Shown piece by piece: positions 50,356 to 58,050 of a DNA stretch of 64,000 nt. The first letter of the stretch is position 1; every line of letters starts with the position of its first letter. The stretch is from assembly GCF_024320865.1 (NCBI RefSeq), contig NZ_JANDBD010000007.1:248001-312000 (forward strand). The letters run 5' to 3'. The notes below the pieces were generated by a model, which saw nothing but the letters and a program-made list of their open reading frames with translations, ran no database searches and was not told the DNA's origin. The DNA is from Mycolicibacterium arenosum (lineage in GTDB: Bacteria > Actinomycetota > Actinomycetes > Mycobacteriales > Mycobacteriaceae). The position numbers were made by a program, and so were the translations under genes.

Positions 50356-51609
50356 GTGGAGACCGTGGTGGCCGACCTGCAGCAGACCGTCGACGCGGTG
50401 TGGCGCATGGAGGCGGCGAAGATCGTCGCGACCCTGACCCGGTCGGTCGGAGACGTCGGCCTCGCCGAGGACCTGGCCTCCGACGCCCTGATCGAGGCGC
50501 TGCAGCAGTGGCCCGAGGCGGGCGTTCCGCGCAACCCCGGCGCGTGGCTGACGACGGTCGCGAAACGCAAGGCGATCGACCACTGGCGCCGGCTGGACCG
50601 GCTCGACGACAAGTACGCGGTGCTGGCGCGCGAACTCGAGCACCACGTCGACGAGTCGTGGGATCCGGAGCGCATCGACGACGACGTGCTGCGGCTGATC
50701 TTCATCTCGACGCATCCGGTGCTGGCTCGCGAGGGGCGGATCGCGCTGACGCTGCGCGTGGTCGGCGGCCTGACCACCGAGGAGATCGCCAGGGCCTTCC
50801 TGACCTCGAAGGCGACGGTCGCGGCGCGCATCACCCGTGCCAAGAAGACGCTCGGCGACGCGGGCGTCCCGTTCGTCGTGCCGGAACCCGCCGAGTACCC
50901 GACGCGGCTGTCGTCGGTGCTGAGCGTGCTCTACCTCATCTACAACGAGGGCTACTCCGCGTCGTCCGGTGAGCGCTGGATTCGCGACGAACTCTGCACG
51001 GAGGCACTGCGATTGGGCCGCGTGCTGGCCGCGCTGCTGCCGGAGCAGGCCGAGGTGCACGGACTGGTGGCGCTGATGGAGTTCCAGTCCTCACGGTTCG
51101 CGGCCCGCACCGACGCCGACGGGCGGGCGGTGCTGCTGGAGGACCAGGACCGCACCCGATGGGATCGCGCACAGATCGGCAGGGGCGTCGCCGCGCTCGA
51201 GCGGGCGGCACAGGCGGTACAGCGCAGGGGTACCGGCTGGGGACCGTACGCGCTGCAGGCCGCACTCGCCGAGTGTCACGCCGTCGCACCCACCGCCGCC
51301 GACACCGATTGGGCGCGCATCGTCACGCTCTACGACGGGCTGGTCCAGGCGGCGCCGTCGCCCGTCGTCGAACTCAACCGCGCCATCGCCATCGCGATGC
51401 GCGACGGGCCCGCGGCCGGGCTGGCCGTCATCGACGCGATCGACGGGCTGACGGGTTCCTATCTGCTGCCCAGCGTGCGCGGCGAACTGCTGGCACGTCT
51501 CGGCAGACACGCCGAGGCCGCCCGCGAGTTCGATGCGGCCGCAGCGCTGACCACCAACGGCGCGGAGCGAGACGTGCTGTTGGACAAGGCGGCTCGGGCG
51601 CGCACATGA
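50356..51609 (+). CDS. ECF sigma factor of the ECF42 type with C-terminal extension
   Basis: 417 residues. Sigma-2 region VEAVWRMEAAKI-like (AVWRMEAAKIVATLTRSVGDVGLAEDLASDALIEALQQWPEAGVPRNPGAWLTTVAKRKAIDHWRR), sigma-4 HTH ALTLRVVGGLTTEEIARAFLTSKATVAARITRAKKTL, and a long C-terminal helical repeat domain (LSVLYLIYNEGYSAS, ELCTEALRLGRVLAALLPEQAEVHGLVALMEFQSSRFAAR, WARIVTLYDGLVQAAPSPVVELNRAIAIAM). That extension replaces an anti-sigma factor in this group. No anti-sigma gene is adjacent. It overlaps the next lipoprotein gene (ATGA). Confidence 0.92.
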   Translation: METVVADLQQTVDAVWRMEAAKIVATLTRSVGDVGLAEDLASDALIEALQQWPEAGVPRNPGAWLTTVAKRKAIDHWRRLDRLDDKYAVLARELEHHVDESWDPERIDDDVLRLIFISTHPVLAREGRIALTLRVVGGLTTEEIARAFLTSKATVAARITRAKKTLGDAGVPFVVPEPAEYPTRLSSVLSVLYLIYNEGYSASSGERWIRDELCTEALRLGRVLAALLPEQAEVHGLVALMEFQSSRFAARTDADGRAVLLEDQDRTRWDRAQIGRGVAALERAAQAVQRRGTGWGPYALQAALAECHAVAPTAADTDWARIVTLYDGLVQAAPSPVVELNRAIAIAMRDGPAAGLAVIDAIDGLTGSYLLPSVRGELLARLGRHAEAAREFDAAAALTTNGAERDVLLDKAARART

Positions 51610-52259
51610 GAGTCCTCCTGGCGCTTTCCGCGGTCGCACTGTCCGCGTGCTCGGCCGCGCCCGAGATCCCACCGCCTCGGCCACCCCTGCCGAGCGCCAC
51701 CGTCGCCCCCGCCGATCTGGAGCGGATCCTGCTGACGCCCGCGGAGGCGCAGTCGATCATCGCCAAGGTCGGCTTGGTGGCACAGCCGTTCTCCGACTTC
51801 GAATCCGGCGACGGAATGCGCGACCAACCCCGAGGCTGCGCGGAGGCGGTCTACCCGGTGATGGCGAGCGCCTACGCCGACAGCGGCCCGCGCACCGTGC
51901 ACGGGGTGACGATGCGCGACGCCATGAACATCCCGCGACTCACCGAGGCCGTCATCGCCTACGACATGACGGCCGAGGCGCAACGGCAACTGTCGAGGCT
52001 GACCAACGATCTGAAGCGGTGCGCAGGTACCACGGTCACCGTCGACACCGGCAGCTTCGACAACGTCTGGCGCACCCGCGACGTCGGCGCGATCGAGCAG
52101 GGCGCCACCCTGGCGTCGGGACTCGACGATCACGACTGGCTGTGCCATCGCGCTATCGCCCTGCGCGCCAACGTGATCCTCGACGTACAGGCGTGCGCGG
52201 GCGACGGCCCCGATCCGACCCCCAACCTCATCGACGCGATCACGGAGAAGATGACATGA
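51606..52259 (+). CDS. lipoprotein with PknH-sensor-like domain
   Basis: 217 residues. Lipobox ALSAC at Cys15, Pro-rich linker, then LTPAEAQSIIAKVGLVAQPFSDFESGDGMRDQPRGCAEAVYPVM and three more conserved cysteines (KRCAGTT, WLCHRA, VQACAG), the pattern of the two-disulfide extracytoplasmic sensor domain of PknH and LppH-type lipoproteins. The ATG overlaps the sigma factor stop and its own stop overlaps the HAD gene, so it belongs to a tight sigma-lipoprotein-HAD operon. It could bring an envelope signal to the sigma factor; inference. Confidence 0.85.
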   Translation: MRVLLALSAVALSACSAAPEIPPPRPPLPSATVAPADLERILLTPAEAQSIIAKVGLVAQPFSDFESGDGMRDQPRGCAEAVYPVMASAYADSGPRTVHGVTMRDAMNIPRLTEAVIAYDMTAEAQRQLSRLTNDLKRCAGTTVTVDTGSFDNVWRTRDVGAIEQGATLASGLDDHDWLCHRAIALRANVILDVQACAGDGPDPTPNLIDAITEKMT

Positions 52260-52972
52260 GCGCCAACCCCGGCGAGCGAAGCGACGGGAAGAACTACCGC
52301 GCAGTGCTGTTCGACTACTCGGGGACCTTGTTCCGGCTCGAGGAGGACGACAGCTGGTTCTCGGAGATCGAGGTCGACGAGAAGTCCGTCGACGTCCACG
52401 TGCAGGCCGAACTCATGCGCAGGCTCACCGCCCCCACGGGGCGCTCGGTCGAGATGAACGACGAGCAGTACCGCAACTGGGTGAACCGCGACCTCGAACC
52501 GCATCTGCACCGCGAGGCCTACCTGCACGTGCTGCGCGAATCCGGTGTCGCACAACACCATGCCGAGGCGCTGTACGACAAGCTGATCGACCCGGCGAAC
52601 TGGACGCCCTACCCGGACACGGCGCGGGTACTGGCGGGGCTGACCCGCCAGGGACGCAAGACCGCCGTGGTGTCGAACATCGCGTTCGACGTGCGGTCGG
52701 CGTTCCGCACCCTCGGCGCCTACGACGACGTCGACGAGTACATCCTGTCGTTCGAAGTCGGTGCGGTGAAACCGAATCCGGAGATCTTCCGGATCGCCCT
52801 GCAGCGCCTCGGCGTCGACCCCGCCGACGCACTCATGGTCGGCGACAGCGAGGAGGCCGACGGCGGCGCCCGCGCCATCGGTTGCGGGTTCGCGCTCGTC
52901 GACCCGCTACCGACGGACAGCAGGCCCGACGGATTGGTCCGCGCGCTGGCCGCCGAGGGCATCGTCGTCTAG
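52256..52972 (+). CDS. HAD family hydrolase with DxSGT motif
   Basis: 238 residues. Motif I is VLFDYSGTLFR, so the usual second Asp of DxDxT is Ser. Motif II is VVSNIAFD, and motifs III/IV are GAVKPNPEIF and LMVGDSEEADGGGAR-like (GDSEEADGGARAIG). The second Asp acts as general acid in phosphatases, so classical phosphatase activity may be altered, as in other HAD subgroups. ATG overlaps the lipoprotein stop (ATGA). The N-terminus includes GERSDGKN, encoded by a GC-rich segment resembling the repeat in the ABC gene at 58978. Confidence 0.87.
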   Translation: MSANPGERSDGKNYRAVLFDYSGTLFRLEEDDSWFSEIEVDEKSVDVHVQAELMRRLTAPTGRSVEMNDEQYRNWVNRDLEPHLHREAYLHVLRESGVAQHHAEALYDKLIDPANWTPYPDTARVLAGLTRQGRKTAVVSNIAFDVRSAFRTLGAYDDVDEYILSFEVGAVKPNPEIFRIALQRLGVDPADALMVGDSEEADGGARAIGCGFALVDPLPTDSRPDGLVRALAAEGIVV

Positions 52973-53005
52973 GACGAGGGTGTAGAACCGCTCTAGGCTC
53001 GAATC

Positions 53006-53461
53006 ATGGCCGACAAGAAACCGACCCCGCCGTGGTGGCTCAAACCGATGAACAAGGTGTTCATGCTGATGATGCGACTCGGCCTGCCGATCTCCGGCAA
53101 GGAGGGCCCCCTCGTGCTGACCGTGCCGGGCCGCAAGACGGGGCAGCCGCGGTCGACGCCCATCACCCCGATGTACGTCGACGGAGTGCGCTACGTCGTC
53201 GCCGGTTTCCCCGGTGCGGACTGGGAGAAGAACGCCCGCGCCGCGGACACGGCGACGCTGTCCTCGGGCCGGAACTCCGAGCTGGTGCGCATGGTCGAAC
53301 TGTCCGCCGACGAGGCGCGACCGCTGCTGCGACGGTTCCCCGAGCTGGTGCCCACGGGCGTCTCGTTCATGAAGCGGTCGGGGCTGGTGACAGACGGAAC
53401 GCCCGACGAGTTCGAAGCACTCGCCGGGCGTTGCGCCGTCTTCAGATTCGACCCCGCGTGA
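53006..53461 (+). CDS. deazaflavin (F420)-dependent nitroreductase family protein
   Basis: 151 residues. LPISGKEGPLVLTVPGRKTGQPRSTPITPMYVDGVRYVVAGFPGADWEKNARAADTATL is the Ddn/FDOR-A split-barrel pattern, with the GRKTG and WxxN segments binding F420. An N-terminal amphipathic helix (WWLKPMNKVFMLMMRLG) may associate with the membrane, as in Ddn. Family members reduce quinones using F420H2, which would fit this menaquinone neighbourhood. Leaderless: TAGGCT (52994-52999), six bases, ATG. Confidence 0.9.
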   Translation: MADKKPTPPWWLKPMNKVFMLMMRLGLPISGKEGPLVLTVPGRKTGQPRSTPITPMYVDGVRYVVAGFPGADWEKNARAADTATLSSGRNSELVRMVELSADEARPLLRRFPELVPTGVSFMKRSGLVTDGTPDEFEALAGRCAVFRFDPA

Positions 53462-53737
53462 TTACAGGTGCGGTGCCTGACTGATCTTCGTGTCGGGCGT
53501 ACCCGCCGTCTGGCAGTAGGTCTGAACAGCCAACCGCGTCCCGGTGATCTCGAGTTGCGCTGCGTCAGCGCCCTTCTCGTCCTTGAGCATCTTGGAGACC
53601 GCTTCGGTCTGCGTCTTCTCGTCGGATTCCAGGAAGTCCTTGCACGGCGTGTCGCCACCCTGAATGGACGGCGAACAGCCGGCGAGCATGAAGCCCGCGA
53701 CCAATCCCGACACCAATACTCCCGCTGACCGCTTCAT
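53462..53737 (-). CDS. small lipoprotein, HdeA-like (weak)
   Basis: 91 residues with a lipobox GFMLAGC. The mature part PCKDFLESDEKTQTEAVSKMLKDEKG...AVQTYCQTAG has two cysteines about 40 residues apart, resembling the acid-chaperone HdeA family, which is how such mycobacterial proteins are often named; evidence from sequence alone is thin. It is convergent with the nitroreductase gene (stops adjoining). Confidence 0.7.
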   Translation of the reverse strand: MKRSAGVLVSGLVAGFMLAGCSPSIQGGDTPCKDFLESDEKTQTEAVSKMLKDEKGADAAQLEITGTRLAVQTYCQTAGTPDTKISQAPHL

Positions 53738-53834
53738 CGTGGCCCTCTCTCGTCATGGCGGCGAACCGCGCGCTCGGGCCACTCAGTACCCCTGGCCGAT
53801 AGCTGTGAAACAGGCCGCGCTCTAGAGTCGAGCC

Positions 53835-54743
53835 GTGAGCAATCCGTTCGACGCGTCACTCTGGCAGCCCGTCGCGGGCTTCGAGCTGACCGACATCACC
53901 TACCACCGCCACGTCGTCGACGGAAAGCCGCAGCCGACCGTCAGGGTGGCGTTCGACCGCCCGGAGGTGCGCAACGCGTTCCGGCCGCACACCGTCGACG
54001 AGCTGTACCGCGTTCTCGACCACGCCAGGATGTCCCCCGACGTCGGCGTTGTGCTGCTCACCGGCAACGGGCCCTCGCCGAAGGACGGCGGCTGGGCGTT
54101 CTGCTCGGGCGGTGACCAGCGCATCCGCGGCCGCACCGGCTACCAGTACGCCGCGGGCGAGACGGCCGAGACCGTGGATCCCGCGCAGGCCGGGCGGCTA
54201 CACATCCTCGAGGTGCAGCGGCTGATCCGCTTCATGCCGAAGCCGGTGATCTGCCTGGTCAACGGGTGGGCGGCCGGCGGCGGCCACTCGCTGCACGTGG
54301 TGTGCGACCTTACGTTGGCGTCGCGCGAGCACGCCCGCTTCAAGCAGACCGACGCCGACGTGGGGTCGTTCGACGGCGGCTACGGGTCCGCGTACCTGGC
54401 GCGGCAGACCGGTCAGAAGTTCGCCCGCGAGATCTTCTTCCTCGGCAGGCCCTATACCGCCGAGCAGATGTTCGCGATGGGGGCCGTCAACGAGGTCGTC
54501 GACCACGCGGAACTGGAAAACGTTGCGCTGCAATGGGCTACCGAGATCAACGGCAAGTCGCCGCAGGCCATCCGGATGCTCAAGTTCGCGTTCAACCTGC
54601 TCGACGACGGGCTGGTCGGCCAGCAGGTGTTCGCCGGCGAGGCGACGCGACTGGCCTACATGACCGACGAGGCCGTCGAGGGCCGGGACGCGTTCCTGGA
54701 GAAGCGCGATCCGGATTGGTCGAAGTTCCCCCGCTACTTCTAG
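53835..54743 (+). CDS. menB: 1,4-dihydroxy-2-naphthoyl-CoA synthase
   Basis: 302 residues, crotonase superfamily. Opening FDASLWQPVAGFELTDITYHRHVVDG, RVAFDRPEVRNAFRPHTVDELYRVLDHARMSPDVGVVLLTGNGPSP, oxyanion blocks AFCSGGDQRIRG and NGWAAGGGHSLHVVCDLTLAS, DVGSFDGGYGSAYLARQTGQKFAREIFFLGRPYTA and a C-terminal RDPDWSKFPRYF. It cyclises OSB-CoA to DHNA-CoA. Corresponds to Rv0548c. Leaderless: TAGAGT (53823-53828), six bases, GTG. Confidence 0.97.
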   Translation: MSNPFDASLWQPVAGFELTDITYHRHVVDGKPQPTVRVAFDRPEVRNAFRPHTVDELYRVLDHARMSPDVGVVLLTGNGPSPKDGGWAFCSGGDQRIRGRTGYQYAAGETAETVDPAQAGRLHILEVQRLIRFMPKPVICLVNGWAAGGGHSLHVVCDLTLASREHARFKQTDADVGSFDGGYGSAYLARQTGQKFAREIFFLGRPYTAEQMFAMGAVNEVVDHAELENVALQWATEINGKSPQAIRMLKFAFNLLDDGLVGQQVFAGEATRLAYMTDEAVEGRDAFLEKRDPDWSKFPRYF

Positions 54744-54809
54744 GGCAGATATTTCAGCGTCGACCCAGTCACCCCAAAGGGTGAAATCACGGAGAACCGG
54801 GATATTGAC

Positions 54810-54833
54810 GTTTCCGTAGGAACGGCCTGGGTA
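54810..54833 (+). promoter_or_regulatory. SigF-type promoter
   Basis: GTTT at 54810-54813 and GGGTA at 54829-54833 with a 15-bp spacer match the mycobacterial SigF consensus. It stands 33 bp before the ATG at 54867, with GAGGATGAGGAGG as ribosome-binding site, suggesting stress/stationary expression of the two following genes. Confidence 0.6.
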
Positions 54834-54866
54834 CTCGTCTCCTCAGAGGATGAGGAGGTACCGAAA

Positions 54867-55427
54867 ATGCCTGTTTGGGTATGGATTCTGTTGGCGGTCG
54901 CGGCGATAGCCGTCGTCGTTGCCATCGTGACGTTGAGCGGTTCGAACAAGCGGAAAACCGAACGGCTCAAGGAACACTACGGCCCCGAGTACGAACGGAC
55001 CGTGTCCCGCGCGGGCGACGAGAAGGCCGCCGCGAAGGAACTCGCAGAGCGTGAACGCCAGCGTGCGAAGCTCGACATCCGCCCGCTGTCCCCGGCCGCG
55101 TTGGACGGCTACGCCAACCGCTGGCGGGCCGTGCAAATCGCTTTCGTCGACCACCCTGCCAGCGCGGTCGGCGAGGCTGACGTGCTCGTCACCGAGGTGA
55201 TGCGCGAACGCGGCTATCCCGTCGACGATTTCGAGCGGCAGTCCGCCGACATCTCCGTCGACCACCCCAAAGTCGTGGAGAACTACCGCGCGGCGCACGA
55301 CATCCACCTCGCACAGCAGCACGGCGACGTCGGCACCGAGCAGCAACGCCAGGCGTTCGTCCACTACCGCGCACTCTTCGAGAAGCTGCTCGAAGCCGAA
55401 ACCAACACTCAGGAGGCAAGCGCATGA
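54867..55427 (+). CDS. membrane-anchored protein with a duplicated helical domain (copy 1)
   Basis: 186 residues. One N-terminal transmembrane helix (VWVWILLAVAAIAVVVAIVTL, about 3-23), then a charged helical region (KRKTERLKEHYGPEYERTVSRAGDEKAAAKELAERERQRAKLDIRPLSPAALDGYANRW) and the domain RAVQIAFVDHPASAVGEADVLVTEVMRERGY...HYRALFEKLLEAE, which is repeated in the next gene. Strong GAGGAGG ribosome-binding site. It overlaps the next gene by 4 bp. Family unnamed to me. The SigF-like promoter suggests a stress function. Confidence 0.75.
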   Translation: MPVWVWILLAVAAIAVVVAIVTLSGSNKRKTERLKEHYGPEYERTVSRAGDEKAAAKELAERERQRAKLDIRPLSPAALDGYANRWRAVQIAFVDHPASAVGEADVLVTEVMRERGYPVDDFERQSADISVDHPKVVENYRAAHDIHLAQQHGDVGTEQQRQAFVHYRALFEKLLEAETNTQEASA

Positions 55428-55966
55428 CCACCCACGATCACCACACCGAATTCGACCGCACGCCCGAGCAGACCCACGAGCCCGCACCTCCGCGTCAGGG
55501 CGACAACGTCCTGGATCCGTCCATCGCACAAGGCGATTGGACCGCCGAGACGCAGGATCTCCGGGAGCCGGAGCCGGCGCACCTGCAGCCCGACTCGGTC
55601 GCCGACGTCCGGCGCGATCAGGACGGTTCGCCCGAGCGCGACGTCCACGGGGAGCAGGCCCGTGAGCAGGTCGCTCCGCCGACCGACGCCACGACGGACT
55701 CGACGCTGATCGCCGAGGACCAGCTCACCGGATTGCGAGCACGCTGGGATCACGTCCAGGCCAGCTTCGTCGACGATCCCCGCGAGTGCGTGCAGAAGGC
55801 CGACGGCCTGGTGACTGACGTCGTCGACCAGTTGACGAACAGCTTCGCGCAGGCGCGCTCCGGGCTCGAAGCGCAGTGGGCCCGCCGCGAGGATGCCTCC
55901 ACCGAGGATCTCCGCGTCGCCCTGCGGCGCTACCGCGACTTCTTCGACCGATTGCTCGCCGTCTAA
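55424..55966 (+). CDS. soluble protein sharing the same helical domain (copy 2)
   Basis: 180 residues, ATG overlapping the previous stop (ATGA). The first ~100 residues are hydrophilic and disordered-looking (His/Asp/Glu/Pro-rich). The end, LRARWDHVQASFVDDPRECVQKADGLVTDVVDQLTNSFAQARSGLE...YRDFFDRLLAV, aligns to the C-terminal domain of the preceding gene: W-x2-VQ-x2-FVD-x-P, then ADxLVT, then FxxLL. So this is a tandem paralog without the membrane helix. Followed by a strong hairpin. Function unknown. Confidence 0.75.
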   Translation: MTTHDHHTEFDRTPEQTHEPAPPRQGDNVLDPSIAQGDWTAETQDLREPEPAHLQPDSVADVRRDQDGSPERDVHGEQAREQVAPPTDATTDSTLIAEDQLTGLRARWDHVQASFVDDPRECVQKADGLVTDVVDQLTNSFAQARSGLEAQWARREDASTEDLRVALRRYRDFFDRLLAV

Positions 55967-55973
55967 CAGCCAC

Positions 55974-56022
55974 GATTCGTGCACCCGCGAGAGCGCTCAC
56001 CGCTCCCGCGGGTGCACGAGTC
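55974..56022. repeat. 49-bp intergenic hairpin element, copy B
   Basis: Inner stem: 17 of 18 positions pair between 55978-55995 and 56001-56018, with loop CTCAC. The element aligns gap-free to the reverse complement of 37013-37061 (both 49 bp, same GATTCGTGCAC arms and AGAGCGCTCACCGC core). It ends the SigF-type operon and probably acts as a terminator. Confidence 0.75.
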
Positions 56023-56078
56023 GCTGTGCGGGCGCTCGCTAGGCTGTCGGGGACCTCACGCGAAACGGGAGCCGCGCC

Positions 56079-56537
56079 ATCGAAGCCGCCATCACCAAGT
56101 GGACGATCGTCGTCCTCGGTGTCCTGATCGTCGCGGCCGCGTCCCTGCTGCCCTGGTTCTCGGCCCACGCCGTACACGGCTCCGCGGAGATGGCGGGGTG
56201 GGGACTGTGGACCACCACCGGCACCGTCGACGCCGGCCTGCGACCTCTACCGCTGGCGATCCTGGTCTACCTGCCCGCCGCGGCGATGCTGTGGGGTGCG
56301 ATACGCGGGGCATTCGGGGTCGCTGTCATCGGCGCGATGGCCGCCTTCGCCGGCGGCGTCCTGCCGTTCATGCTGATGCCCGCGGCCACCCGCAGCCTGC
56401 CCGGAGGCGAAGCGGTGGGCATCTCGGTGGCGATGGGGCCGGTGCTGGTCATCGCCGTCACGCTGGTCGCGACCCTCGTCTGTTGGATTGGCTACGCGCG
56501 CTGCGTGTTACGTGCCGCCCCGCGCGCCGAGGCGTGA
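56079..56537 (+). CDS. membrane protein, four helices, possible ATC start
   Basis: Translated from the ATC at 56079 this is 152 residues: a first helix (TIVVLGVLIVAAASLLPWFSA), a WTTTGTVDAG loop, then three more helices ending before ARCVLRAAPRAEA. The first canonical start, ATG at 56190, would delete the first helix. GGGAG lies 7 nt before the ATC and a TAGGCT -10 hexamer is at 56040-56045, so the non-standard start (or a base error) is plausible. No family recognised. The next gene, a GNAT, starts 26 bp after the stop. Confidence 0.6.
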   Translation: MEAAITKWTIVVLGVLIVAAASLLPWFSAHAVHGSAEMAGWGLWTTTGTVDAGLRPLPLAILVYLPAAAMLWGAIRGAFGVAVIGAMAAFAGGVLPFMLMPAATRSLPGGEAVGISVAMGPVLVIAVTLVATLVCWIGYARCVLRAAPRAEA

Positions 56538-56563
56538 CCGGGAACGTCTGGCACTCTGGTGGA

Positions 56564-57124
56564 GTGCCCACCCCGATGCTCACGACGCAGCGCATCGACG
56601 CCGGTGACGTCGTCCTGCGTAAAGCCCGCGCCGACGACCGGAACGCGATCATCGCCCACGTCACGGACGCCGAGGTGCGCGCCCACCTCGGCGGTCCGCA
56701 GGAACGTGCCGCGGTCGAACGCGACCTCGACCGCTCGGGCGTCACCGCGGTCACGGACGCGCCGGGCGCCTACGTCATCGCGGACAAGGCCACCGATGAC
56801 TTCCTCGGCACCATCTCGCTGACCCGACGCGGTGCCCACCACCCCGGTCACCTCACGCCGGAGGGCGAGGAACTCGAGCTCGCGTACACGCTCTGCCGCA
56901 GCGACTGGGGCCGCGGCTTCGCGTACCGGGCCGCCACCGCGCTGCTGCGGCGCGCGGCCGCCGACATGCCCGACGAGGCCGTCATCGTCGTGACGCAGAG
57001 CGACAACGAACGGTCACTGCGGCTGGCCCGTCGGCTCGGGTTCACGCCGGCCATGCGCTTCGACGAGTTCGGTGCCGAGCAGACGCTCGCAGTCGTCAAC
57101 CTTCGCGAATTCGCGGCCACCTAA
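56564..57124 (+). CDS. GNAT family N-acetyltransferase (RimJ/RimL type)
   Basis: 186 residues. GDVVLRKARADDRNAIIAHVTDAEVRAHLGG, FLGTISLTRRG, ELELAYTLCRSDWGRGFAYRAATALLRRAA (acetyl-CoA loop WGRGFA) and VVTQSDNERSLRLARRLGFTPAMRFDEFG are in order for this fold. GTG at 56564 lies six bases after CACTCT, a leaderless arrangement; ATG at 56576 is the alternative. The long upstream open frame from 55979 is shadow. Acceptor substrate unknown. Confidence 0.88.
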   Translation: MPTPMLTTQRIDAGDVVLRKARADDRNAIIAHVTDAEVRAHLGGPQERAAVERDLDRSGVTAVTDAPGAYVIADKATDDFLGTISLTRRGAHHPGHLTPEGEELELAYTLCRSDWGRGFAYRAATALLRRAAADMPDEAVIVVTQSDNERSLRLARRLGFTPAMRFDEFGAEQTLAVVNLREFAAT

Positions 57125-57133
57125 GCTCCACCC

Positions 57134-58018
57134 GTGAGCAAGAGCCCGTTGCGCCGACTGTCCGACAGCCTGCTGCTGGCCAGCATGCGGCCGCCGTTGT
57201 TCGATCAGCTCGTCAGCGTGCGGCCGCGGCGCGAGCCCGTCGACCTCCGCGGTAAACGCATCCTGGTGACCGGCGCGTCGTCCGGGATCGGCGAGGCGGG
57301 TGCGGTGAAGCTCGCCCGCGAGGGTGCCGTGGTGGTGGTCGCAGCGCGCAGGCAGGAGCTGCTGGACGGTGTCGTCGATCGCATCATCGACGCCGGCGGC
57401 GAGGCGAGAGCCGTTCCGTGCGACCTCTCGGACCTGGACGCGGTCGACGCGCTGGTGGCCGATGTGGAACGCGACCTCGGCGGCGTCGACGTGCTGATCA
57501 ACAACGCGGGCAAGTCGATTCGCCGCCCCCTGGCCGAGTCGCTGGACCGCTGGCACGACGTCGAGCGCACGATGACGCTCAACTACTACTCGCCGCTGCG
57601 GCTGATCCGCGGATTCGCGCCGGGTATGCGCGCCCGCGGCGACGGCCACATCATCAACGTCTCGACATGGGGCGTGCTGAGCGAGTCCTCGCCGCTGTTC
57701 TCGGTCTACAACGCGAGCAAGGCCGCGCTGACGGCGGTGAGCCGCGTCATCGAGACGGAGTGGGACCGCGACGGCGTGCACTCGACGACGCTGTACTACC
57801 CGTTGGTGAAGACGCCGATGATCGCTCCGACGCGTGCCTACGACGGGTTGCCGGGACTGTCCGCCGACGAGGCGGCCGACTGGATGGTGACCGCGGCGCG
57901 CACGCGGCCCATCCGGATCGCGCCGCGGATGGCGGTCGCCGCGCACACCGTCAACAGCTTCGCGCCCGCCGCCGTCAACGCCGTCATGAAGCGCCAGCGC
58001 ATCCAACCCGGCGGCTAG
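57134..58018 (+). CDS. short-chain dehydrogenase/reductase (Rv0547c homolog)
   Basis: 294 residues, the length of Rv0547c. An N-terminal ~40-residue extension (LSDSLLLASMRPPLFDQLVSVRPRREPVDLRG) precedes ILVTGASSGIGEAGAVKLAREGA, then LINNAGKSIRRPL, INVSTWGVLSE and the active-site YNASKAAL. NAD(P)-dependent oxidoreductase of unknown substrate. TAAGCT (57122-57127) overlaps the GNAT stop and lies six bases before the GTG, so it has its own leaderless promoter. Its stop is followed by the iron-box-like site and the ABC operon. Confidence 0.9.
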   Translation: MSKSPLRRLSDSLLLASMRPPLFDQLVSVRPRREPVDLRGKRILVTGASSGIGEAGAVKLAREGAVVVVAARRQELLDGVVDRIIDAGGEARAVPCDLSDLDAVDALVADVERDLGGVDVLINNAGKSIRRPLAESLDRWHDVERTMTLNYYSPLRLIRGFAPGMRARGDGHIINVSTWGVLSESSPLFSVYNASKAALTAVSRVIETEWDRDGVHSTTLYYPLVKTPMIAPTRAYDGLPGLSADEAADWMVTAARTRPIRIAPRMAVAAHTVNSFAPAAVNAVMKRQRIQPGG

Positions 58019-58022
58019 TTAG

Positions 58023-58041
58023 TTAGGTTAGGCATGCCATA
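58023..58041. promoter_or_regulatory. IdeR/DtxR iron-box-like site overlapping the ABC exporter promoter
   Basis: TTAGGTTAGGCATGCCATA shares its entire left half (TTAGGTTAGGC) and 14 of 19 bases in all with the mycobacterial iron box. The -10 hexamer CATACT (58038-58043) overlaps its right end and the GTG of the ABC ATPase follows seven bases later, so an IdeR dimer here would block transcription. Confidence 0.55.
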
Positions 58042-58050
58042 CTCGCGGGC

